A stretch of DNA of 64,000 nucleotides from Azolla caroliniana (Eukaryota; Polypodiophyta). Location of the stretch: contig JBHGNT010000001.1 in assembly GCA_043228905.1 (NCBI GenBank), positions 2,604,001-2,668,000 of the forward strand, in the 5' to 3' direction. The position numbers were made by a program, and so were the translations under genes. Positions 13,501 through 23,379 of this stretch are shown here, one piece after another (the first letter of the stretch is position 1; every line of letters begins with the position of its first letter). The notes beneath the pieces were generated by a model. That model had not been told where the DNA came from, searched no databases, and worked only from the letters and a program-made list of their open reading frames with translations.

Positions 13501-16500
13501 TTTGAAAAAGAAATGATGAGGAATGGTGTGGTTATAGTGATGGCGAGACCTACATCTCAGCTGATGATTTGCGAGTAAACCTGTGGAACTTGGAGGTTAG
13601 TGATCAAAGTTTCAACATTGTGGACATCAAGCCTGCAAATATGGAGGACTTAACAGGTATTGTTCACTTGAAGCTTCATTGGACACAATTGCAAAACAGA
13701 GGAAATTATTCTGCTTTTCTTTTGAAATAACATTCTATGTCAATTTTATGCATTGCACGTCGTATTGGTTTGTAATCCTTTGGTATAACCAAGAAACCGA
13801 TTGTCTTCCCTATTCGTGTAGGCTCTACCAAGAAAAGTGAGTTTTGTGTTAGTGCATGGATCTTGCAATAAAGGAGTTATTTGAATTTTCATGTGCTTCT
13901 ACATGGTTATCGTACTGTAGTGCAGAATTCAGTTCCGCTCTTCAAACCTTAGACTTTATTTTTCTTTATGCACTAAATTTAAAATGATTTAAGACCTCGG
14001 ATCAACTCGAGAATTTTTTAACTTTGGAAATATGACGAAAATAAATCTGTCTTACACTTTTGATGTTTATGGTAGAAATTGCATTGGGGAAAAAAGGATT
14101 TATGCTGGAAGAAGAGTAAGATTGTCACACAAAGGAATATTTGTGAAATGTTTAGGTGTGTGATTATTCTCAGATTGAGGTAATCGTCAGTGAAACTCTG
14201 TTTCTGCAGTATTTGTGTGTCAATGTGGTTCAACTACTATAGCAATTGCATTGTTGAAGCATGATGTTGACATTGGGCCGGGGTGCAACTTGCATGCACA
14301 TTTGAAGAATTTTGAGAGAGATGGCATGTGTGACAATTCAAAATATTTGGACAAGCTATATGAACAAGTTGATGAGTGTGAAATCGGCATGGGGCAATGA
14401 TTTGAAAAATTGCCAATTCTAGAGATGGATAATATATTAAAGCCCAAGGGGGCTGTTCATGCATGAACTGCAAATGTAAGATAAAGAAACCATGGAAACT
14501 ATTCATATTGTATATGGAAACAAAATGATTTCGTACTTGAATGAGTTCAGTTAAGAATTAGAACGCGAAGTGATTATTATGTGATTAAGTTTAAGGAAAG
14601 TTGAGAGAGACGAAGGACAAGACATCAAGGCAAATGAGAGGATCTAATTTTCAAACCCAAAATCATCCACCAGAACAATGTTAAAATGAGTGAAATCAGC
14701 ATGGGGCAATGAATTGAAAAATTGCCAATTCTAGAGATAGATAATATATTAAAGCCCAAGGCAGCTGTTCATGCATGAACTGCAATGTAAGATAAAGAAA
14801 CCATGGAAACTATTCATATTGTATATGGAAACGAAATGATTTCGTACTTGAATGAGTTCAGTTAAGAATTAGAACACGAAGTGATTATTATATGATTAAG
14901 TTTAAGGAAAGTTGAGAGAGACGAAGAACGAGACTTCAAGGCAAACGAGAGGATCTAATTTTCAAACCCAAAATCACCCACCAGTGCAATGCTACAATGA
15001 GTGTGGGTTGAAGTATTTTCTATAACTACCCCACCGTTGCACTTATACTTCTGCATTCTGCCTATCCTATTACTTGGAGCTACATCTGAAGGGTGTCTTC
15101 CTATTCTTTTCCCTTCATTAACAATGCACAAATTGATATTATTGGAAGTCTACATATTTTCCCTACTGGTTCAAAAATTGGAACCATCCACTCTCTGGTA
15201 TTCATGTCATTTGTTTCCCAAAAAATGCTTATCTGCGAATCTTGTTACCTAGCTCATTCACCTAGTATTATGAGTGAAGTTTAGCTTTGTTAAATTATAG
15301 GAATTTCTCTGTTAGGTTCCTTAACTGAATTATGAGCAAAATTAGATTTCATATATTCTACTAAATTTTCTTGTGAGATCCCAGTTCATTAATGTAAATT
15401 CTTCAAGAATGAAGAGAATGATTAGTCCAACTACACATTTATTGCATTTAGTTGTACACAATTACACATATTTTTCTAGATATAATTTATCCGGAAAGCT
15501 GTTTCTGCTACTTGTGGGTAGACTTTCACCTAGTATTATGAGTGAAGTTGAGCTTTTATAATTTATATGAATATCTCTGTTAGGCCCCTTAACTGAATTA
15601 TGACCAAAATTGAGATTGCATATATTCTGCTAAATTTTCTTGTGAGATTCCAGTTCATTGATTTAAACTCCACAAGAATGAAGAGAATGTGTAGTCCAAC
15701 TATATATTTATTGCATTTAGTTGTACACAATTACACATTTTTCTAGATGTAATTTATCTGGAAAGCTTTTTCTGCTACTTGTGTGTAGACTTGGATTTTG
15801 GCAAGTGATAGACATTCAACAGGATGCCGATATACTCACTGTTATTTATGAGGAATGCTGGCATATGAACATTTACATATTCTTGAACACAGACAATGAT
15901 ATAAGGGATGCCTTCTATTCTACACTATGCATGAAGTGGTTGACAAACTACATTCCATGAGATGTAGTGTATATATTTATTTATTGATATTATATTATAC
16001 CTCATTTTCTCTTATATTCATTTATTTCACTTGCAATTTTAATATGCTTACTTTGTGAGCAGAAACTATTCGGATGTCTGTTCTGGTTGATGGATATAAA
16101 ATCTGACATTAAGCCATTTTATTCTCTTGTATCTGGACTTGCAATGATCGACTGTATCTTTAACCCTTGTAACTTAGTTCTTACATGTTTTTTTGGCAGA
16201 GGTAATCACATCAGCTGAATTTCATCCTATTCATTGTAATACTCTAGCTTACAGCAGTTCGAAAGGTACTATTCGCCTTGTAGACATGAGGCAGTCTGCC
16301 TTGTGTGATAGGCATACAAAGCTGTAAGTAACCTCTCAAAGAGAAATCCATATAAGTTCATGTTCTGCACACTCAGAGGTTCTAATATACAATCTACAGT
16401 TTTGAGGAACAGGAAGTTCTTGGATCAAGATCTTTCTTTACGGAGATTATAGCTTCTATTTCGGATCTTAAATTTTCTAGGGATGGCCGCTACATGCTAA

Positions 16501-19500
16501 GCAGGGATTACATGACAGTCAAGGTTCTCTTACTAAATGTCTATTCAAGGAATAATGAATTATATTTCTGTGAATGTGCCCAATTTTAAATATCCTTCTT
16601 TACATTGTTATCTTTTTGTTATGGTTGATCTTAAACAGTTGTTTATATACATTGCAGCTTTGGGATATAAATATGGAATCAGCACCTGTAGCGACATTTA
16701 AAGTGCATGAGTATTTACGTCCCAAGGTATGGAAAATAGGTGAAATGTGCACTTAACACAAGACAAAATTTATTGATATGTGTGTGTGTAGCAAATTTAT
16801 CTCAACCTCTTACGGAAGGCTATTGTACACAATGGGAAGAGGTAAATACATGTAGCAATGGGCCTGGTTCGGTTTCTTTGCCTTGAAACCAAACCGAACT
16901 GAACCAACAAACCATTTATATAAAACAAAAACCAAACCAAACCGTTTATAAACTTTCAAGCCATTAAACCAAACCATTTAAGAAAAGGTAAACCAAACTA
17001 TTTAAAGCCAAAACCGTTTAGGGAAAAGTTGAAACCAAACCGAGCCATTTAATAAAAAGTTTAAACCTAACCACATTTAAGCCAAACTAATTAAAAAATT
17101 AAATAAATAAAAATACTGTGGTGTGCATGTTCACAATACACTAAATTAAATAAACATTTATGTTTAATTAGTTAATTAAATAAATACGCATTAATTAAGC
17201 CATTAGATTAGATAAACATTTAAGTTAAGTGAATTAAGGGATAAAAAAAGTTAGTCCAAAAACCTATAAACCGATAAACCCTAGTTTCAGAACCAAACAG
17301 AACTAAAACCGAACTGTTTATTAATAATTAAAACCAAACCCATTGCTAAATATATGTATAGTGAACCATATTATAAACACACAAAACAGCAGAAAATTGT
17401 ATTTTCCTTAAGCGAATATTGTATTATAATATTCTACTATGTAGTAAATTGCCTTAAGCCAACGTATATGGAGAAAGAAGGAAAGATATTTATCGTTTGT
17501 AAAAGACCAGTGGCCAATGAGACTTACGAAAACTGTTCATGTTAAATTGTCATCCTGGATTACAGCAGAAGATATCTTTCTATACCTTCTCAACTAAATA
17601 GCTTGCCATATGTAATCGTGAGTGATCAACACCAATTGTGTTCGGTGCCTAATAACTGGAAGTGAAATTGCTGACCCATGAAGATAGCCATCATGGGGTA
17701 ATATAGGATGTAAAGGGTAGTGTAATCGGGAAGATATGATTGTTTTGATATTATGAAGTTATGGTAATCAGTCCAGGCTTGCATCAGGCACATTCACACG
17801 AAAGAGCTATGGCTTTTATCTGTCCTCGTTCATGCAACTCAAGATTGCATGTACTAAGGAGTGTTCCTTGTAATATCTGAGTGGAACAATTCTGCATTAG
17901 TGGATCTGTGAGTGTCGTACTTCCCTCAAGAGGCCCTCTCTATGTTTCCTTATCTCAAGAATAAAGAGCACTAAGATTCTTTAATTAGTGTAAATCATCA
18001 CTCTTTGGTCAGGTTCAAACCCTCTTATAAGAAACATTGATATTCTCCTATGATTTTGTAATAGACTGGGGAATGTAACATATAAGGTCAGGCTTGGACT
18101 GGGGATGTGGTGCTCTAAGGTTCTATGTGTATATCATCTAGTCTTTATACGTGGGTGACGCATGTGTCTCATATACTTGACTTGATTGATGAAACCACCA
18201 GGGCATGTAAAAGAGTGACTTCTGATTGTACCTAGTAGCACTTTCTGATTGATGCCCTTTCGAGGTCCATTTAAATCATGTCAGTCCTTACTAGCATTTC
18301 TCTCCAAATTAGTGCCGTCCAAAAATTGTTTTACTCTAATGGAGGAAGTGAATCCATTTCCATGCCTTGGAACCAATGTTTTGTTCGTGCATACCAAATA
18401 ATCTGTTTCACCTTCCTCTGCTAGCTGTATCAATGAGGCAAGAAACAGCCCTCCTGAGGATGCTTAGGTAATTCCCAGACTTGATGCAAGCAAGTCTTAG
18501 CATTAAAAAGTGCCTACAGTACCTGTTGAGGCTCGCCACGACCCAGTTATAACTGTCTCATGTGGTATTGATGTTTTGCTCCTTACAATGTGCACAATTT
18601 CGCAATTCATATTTTTCTCAAGTCTTTGCTCTATCCAAATGTCTTCCCTATTTATCCCAGATTATTAATAAAAGCAGGCTGTGTCAAATTTTTGCATCAC
18701 TGCTAAAAATGCTGTTAATAATGAAAAACAACCCCACTTGAAGCAGCCAGATATATGAATATAAAATGCGAAGTGATTTCTTGTGAAGATGGGTGAGAAT
18801 ATCGAGATTTTTTATTGAAGAAACATGTGATTTGATGCTTTTTTTAAATAACCATTTCATATCAAAGCCTAATGGCTACTGTTATAATCTGGCATGGTTT
18901 CAGGATTTCTAATAGACACCAAAAATTTGATCCTTGTAGTTTTTAATGTCGGATGAATTTGTTCATAACTGCCTACCCTAGCTAAAGTTGGCTGAGTGTT
19001 TGTTATCTCTAGTAGTAGAGAGGATTACCCATACTATCATGGATTTTTCCCAGTCCTACAATATCCCTGTTATCCTGGAAAATGAGTATCATGTCAGATT
19101 TTGTTCATAATTGCCTGCCCTGATACACCTGAAAATAGACCGGCTTAGTTTTTGTTATCTCTGCTAGTAGGGAGGATTACTGTACTCTCATGGAGTTTTG
19201 TCCCAGCCCTACAATATCCCCATTTCCCTGGAAAATGTATTGAGTATCACGCCAGCTATTTGTGTAGTGAATATGGTTCGAAAACTGTAATACAATTAAT
19301 GGATATGGTTGTGAAACACAAGCACGTGGAAATAATATTTAACCTTTTTTGCAGCTATATGATCTGTTTCTTTGTATGATGTTTTATTGCAGCTATGTGA
19401 TCTGTATGAAAATGATTCAATCTTTGATAAGTTCGAATGCTGCTTGAGTGGAGATGGTACAAGGGCAGCTACAGGCTCTTACAGGTAGGTATTCTAACAC

Positions 19501-20022
19501 CGTAACTTATGTACTAATGCTCAAGTGACTAAATGGGATATATGGATGTTTTTGGCAATAGCAATTTGTTTCGAGTGTTTGGTACCGCACCCGGAAGTGA
19601 GGAGGCGTCAACATTAGAAGCTAACAGATCCCCAAACAGGTTTTGAATTCATATATATTTAGGTGTTTTTATTTCATATTTTCATAAGGAATGTACTGAA
19701 GTTGTAACATATCTTTGGTTGATGACTATAGGAGACCTGTACAAGCTGTACCTCCTAGCTCTGGAAGAGGGTTGCCGAATATGAGTCGCCGGGGTGGTAG
19801 GAGAGGTCTATTGAATTTTTACCATCTCATCTGCTGTGGTTTCTCTTTGTTATTTGTCTATGTTAAAATTTACGTTTTTTGCATACAGGAAATGATAATT
19901 CTGGAGTTGACATGAATGGGGGCTACAGTTTTCAAGCAAAGTTGCTTCATCTTGCCTGGCATCCTACTGCAAATCTTATTGCCTGTGCTGCATCCAACAG
20001 TCTGTACATGTATTACGCCTAA
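10584..20022 (+). CDS. PP2AB: PP2A regulatory subunit B, 55 kDa (B55) type
   Basis: Regulatory B subunit of protein phosphatase 2A. It forms a seven-bladed WD40 propeller that binds the A/C core and selects substrates in cytoplasm and nucleus. Coding exons read by hand: 10584-10704, 12032-12135, 12218-12313, 12426-12545, 12661-12867, 12993-13084, 13538-13656, 16200-16323, 16400-16523, 16658-16726, 19393-19484, 19562-19639, 19732-19805, 19889-20022. All introns are GT-AG and phases match throughout, giving 517 codons plus stop; plant B55 proteins are about 510. Diagnostic strings: [12 protein letters not shown] near residue 21, [89 protein letters not shown], and the C-terminal LLHLAWHP...SLYMYYA. 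Introns 1, 7 and 10 are large (1.3, 2.5 and 2.7 kb) and full of local duplications. Whether an untranslated exon lies upstream (possible acceptor at 10560) is open. Confidence 0.95.
10739..11420 (+). repeat. ~174-bp tandem array in PP2A B55 intron 1
   Basis: The block CATAGGAACCA/CATAAGAATCA followed by an ATGC-containing stretch recurs at 10765, 10939, 11109 and 11287 (spacings 174, 170, 178). Each copy is followed by a TTTCAAAGGATCTCAACTC-like block (10800, about 10984, 11155, 11333). This makes about four units of moderate divergence. Confidence 0.7.
14372..14995 (+). repeat. 312-bp tandem duplication in PP2A B55 intron 7
   Basis: The sequence from about 14372 (GAGTG-AAATC-GCATGGGGCAATGA) to 14683 is repeated at about 14684-14995 with only scattered changes. 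The shared core CATGGGGCAAT starts at 14388 and 14700. This is the least diverged duplication in the gene, so it is probably the youngest. Confidence 0.9.
15261..15795 (+). repeat. 268-bp tandem duplication in PP2A B55 intron 7
   Basis: Two head-to-tail copies, 15261-15528 and 15529-about 15795, each starting CCTAGTATTATGAGTGAAGT and ending in TACTTGTGKGTAGACTT. They are more diverged than the 312-bp pair just upstream. Confidence 0.88.
16853..17348. mobile_element. hAT-like non-autonomous element (496 bp) in PP2A B55 intron 10
   Basis: The element begins TAGCAATGGGCCTGGTTCGG and ends with the inverse complement of TAGCAATGGGTTTGGTTTTA, giving terminal inverted repeats of at least 10 perfect bases. 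The flanks are AATACATG (16845-16852) and AATATATG (17349-17356), an 8-bp target-site duplication with one C/T change. The interior is rich in AAACCAAACC/AACCGTTTA units and has no open frame. Eight-base duplications with short TIRs fit the hAT superfamily. The superfamily call is inference. Confidence 0.7.
18958..19249 (+). repeat. ~145-bp tandem duplication in PP2A B55 intron 10
   Basis: Copy 1 (about 18958-19098) and copy 2 (about 19099-19249) share GTTCATAA-TGCCT-CCCT, TTGTTATCTCT-TAGTAG-GAGGATTAC and CCTACAATATCCC-TT-CCTGGAAAATG in the same order. The offset grows from 142 to about 152 bp through small indels. Confidence 0.8.
19345..19392 (+). other. duplicated 3' splice site before PP2A B55 exon 11
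   Basis: TTTTTTGCAG followed by CTATATGATCTGT ends at 19354. A near copy, TTTTATTGCAG followed by CTATGTGATCTGT, ends at 19392 and is the acceptor that keeps the B55 frame (LCDLYENDS). Use of the upstream copy would add 38 nt and shift the frame, reaching a TGA within exon 11. Confidence 0.75.
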
Positions 20023-22059
20023 GCTGATTTCCTTCATTAAAGATGGTTTCTTATTTTATTTTTTCTGTCCAATATTTGTTGGGTGGCTCACATGCAAAAA
20101 GGTAACATACAAGAGTTTAGCTAGGTTCAGCAAGATCTTAGCCTAACAGGATTAAGTACAATAGCCCCTAACCATGATACAGTGATCAGGAGCCTTTATG
20201 TGCTATTTTCTGGACGTCCATATGCATACCTTTGAGATTGGAGAAAATGCCAATCACAAGTTAATACGTTGATTCTTTAAAGCGCACATGGTTATATAAC
20301 TTTACAGAGCTTCTTTGTCAGTTCTCTTGTTTATCAGGTTGTAAAATGTGGGAAAATATGTGATGTACCAGACATCAGCAGATGAACTTGAATGGTATCA
20401 TATATGATCATAGAGCAATGCTCTTATTGATATTCTACACTGGCATGGATGCTGGATGCAGTCTATCTACTTCATGAGTTGCCCCTTTCTAGTGGCAAAA
20501 ATACCAAGTTGAATTTGTAAGAAAAATATTAAGTTTTTTTTGCTTGCAAGGGAACTCAATAGGTTCCTAGCAAGAATCTAAAACAGGAAGATTTATACCA
20601 TAATAAATCACTTCGTTAATTCTTTTGATGATTGGTGGAAGTGCAACATGGAGGATGCTAACATCTGTAACTTCATAACCAATTTCTGCACACCTTAATG
20701 TAAAACCTTTATGATTCCATTTCAATGAAAACAATGTTTTATCATTTACATAATGCATGATTTGTGATGGTTCTTTCTGGTTAAAACTTATCATATGCTA
20801 AATAATGGTATTAATTGGTTTTACATAGTTGTGTTGCTTTGCTTTATATAAACGAGGTAAATTCATGACAATTAAAATCATGATAATCTGAGTCAATCAT
20901 TAGTAAAGTTTCAATGTCATTGTCCTTTTGCAAGTTCTTATTATCAAGTTTCCAATCTTGGTTGCCGTCCTCTGTAATACACCAAATATATAGAGAGGAA
21001 TACTGACCTTAAAAAAAAACATCTCTGGTATGTTCCCATGCCAAAACACATGGAACATGTTGCACTACATAAAATGCACAAAAAAAAACATGGAACCTGT
21101 TACATTTCTTGGTGGTTACCATTTAAAGAGCATGCATTTTACCAATGTGAAGCAAAATGGCAGTTCACTTCCTTGCTATGCAAAAGACCCAATGATAGAA
21201 GCTTTAAGATACAGGAAATAATAGAGAATGGTAAGTTACACAATTGTTTGAACCTGGCTGTATGCAATTGTTTGATCTATGGTTGATGACGGTTTACCAT
21301 AAAAGTAAAAGACTCTCAGTAGGCATAGATATAAGCTTTGCTTCCACACAATAACAATATGTTGCAAGAGGTGGGTAATGTGTGTTAAAAGCAGGTTGTC
21401 AACCACAGTTTGATCATTGAATGATGACCTTCTATGATGTGCAAGCCTAGGACACAGATATTAGATTTACATGGGTATCTAAACTCTTGTTACACTAGGT
21501 CTTACTCTACTGTATATGATTTTTTTTACCTCTCATTTGCATCTCAAACTTACACAAATTATGTACTTATACATTCTTTGTTTAGAGTCTAGATTGTGCA
21601 TACTTCCCAACCTGCTAACGTGAATATCCTAGACTATTACTGGCCTACATGTACATATTAGAAAGCTCCACATAAACCATAAAAAGAATCTTCCATAAAT
21701 TTGAAACACGTGCATCTTGAGCCTAATCCTCCAAATGAGAAATGGTTTTCTCTTATATTGCTAGAAGTCTATAAGTTGTGTCTAATGTTCGAGAGTGTCG
21801 CACGACCATAATACAATATTAAATTGATTAGAATGAAAAGTATAGAACTGTTGAATGCATAAGCATTGAATACAAAAAATATTGAGTCATTGAACTGCAT
21901 ATAACATGCGGAAGTACTGTCATATAAAAAAAGCATCAAGATAACACCTTCATTGTGATCCAATTGGCAGCCCAATACACCAAATACCACATTGAGTGAT
22001 TCCATTTTAATTGAGAAGTGTGCTACAACAAAACAACATTCCATGTCAACATTCCATGT

Positions 22060-22320
22060 TTTAGGGTTTTCTTCTTCTTCTTTTTCCCCTATCGGGGTTT
22101 AGGGTTTCGTCGAGTGGTGCTTCTGTTCGGCCTACACAGCCACGGTTGTAATTGGTGTGGTGCTTTCCATAATGTAATTGTTTGATGTATCTTGTCTTGT
22201 TTAGATCTTATTCTCTCTTCCTTCTCGGTTGAACTCCTAATCTTTCTCTTCCTTCTCCTACTCCCTAGTCCAAGACCCCCGTGGTCCCGCTCCTTTTCGA
22301 CACGTACTCCGCGACACCGT
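22060..22320 (+). other. GC-richer pyrimidine-rich island with telo-box-like motifs
   Basis: This stretch differs from its AT-rich surroundings. It contains GGTTTAGGGTTTCG (telo-box-like, near 22096) and long TCTTCCTTCTC tracts. It could be an orphan promoter or leader, or part of a retrotransposon LTR. No open frame follows that supports a gene. Confidence 0.35.
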
Positions 22321-22509
22321 TAAGCTGAAGTTTTTTAATGATTAGTGACTATAAACTCAATTTTCAATTTTTCAAGGGAGGTTATTCTTTTAAAACTTTA
22401 AAAAAAATGTTAGGGTTTAAAGTTAAAACTTCATAGCAATATAACATATTACATAATTTATAAGGTGAACTTATATATTTAATAAATATTTAAAAAATGT
22501 CACCTCTAG

Positions 22510-22705
22510 CTGTTAAGCCATTCAGGTGTTAAACCGTTAAGCTATTTAGCCGATAATGGCTCAAACCGAAGCAAACTGAACACTTAAGCCCCCAAACGTA
22601 ACTGTTTACAAATTTCTAAACCTGAGTCAAACCAAACCAAACCGGTTAAGCCATTAAGCTGATGTTGCATGGTTCAGTTCAGTTTGATTCAGATCGAACT
22701 GTTGC
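22510..22705. mobile_element. AAACCGAACC-type repeat, possible relative of the intron-10 hAT-like element
   Basis: The sequence has the same unusual vocabulary as 16853-17348 (AAACCGTTAAGC, CAAACCAAACCAAACC, GGTTCAGTTCAGTTTG) and ends CGAACTGTTGCCA, which resembles a TIR. I could not find the matching left end, so it is either a truncated copy or a different family. Confidence 0.35.
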
Positions 22706-23379
22706 CAATTTCTATACATAATCTTATCATGACAATTCAGTCTGCAGAGTCAACTGTGATGCAGTAAGTTCAACTTGCTTGAGCAACTCCCAATTGAGCA
22801 CCCCTCCCATTGTACAATGATCGATTCTAACAGTTGCATCTTATTCCATTTTCCATATATCTCTGGATAAGTATGCATACATGTCTAATCCTGTAAAATA
22901 TCACCATTCATTTTATTTCAGGACATTTTATCCCACTATCATTTCAAGGTATCTATCAACTATATCAACTGTTCTTAGTTTTGCTGTCTGCGGTTCTTTC
23001 CTTCTGCTAGTCTTCCTGTTATATGATTTCATTAAACTTTGACCTGCAGTACTGGATTTCTTCCCTCTTGCTGGTTGGCAAATTGAGCTCATTTATCAGC
23101 ATCACCTTGTTCTTTACATAAACTTTGATGTGCAATGAATGAACGTGGTCAGGTGGCACTGTTTACCTTTATTAGATAACTGGTATTAAGCCAGTCACCT
23201 TTTTATATGGTTGCAAACAGAAAACAAATTCGCTCACACTAGCAACCTACATAAAGGGATCTCATATCTTCACACACATTCAGGATGAATGACATTCTAC
23301 AGAATTTTGAAGAAAGGTACCAATTAATGGTGCTAAAGCTTGCAATTATATTTACACTCTCTATCCACTGTGTTGAAAA

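Larger units (their letters stand above)
20023..23379. other. 3' UTR of PP2A B55 then intergenic DNA
   Basis: The first few hundred bases are presumably the B55 3' UTR; ATTAAA occurs at about 20036. The rest has no supportable gene. It contains a short GC-richer, pyrimidine-rich island at about 22060-22320 and an AAACCGAACC-type stretch at 22510-22705. Both are listed separately. Confidence 0.5.

Noticed and set aside
22096-22112. Interstitial telomere-like TTTAGGG
   Set aside because: Only about two units; treated as a telo-box-like motif and not as a telomere repeat.
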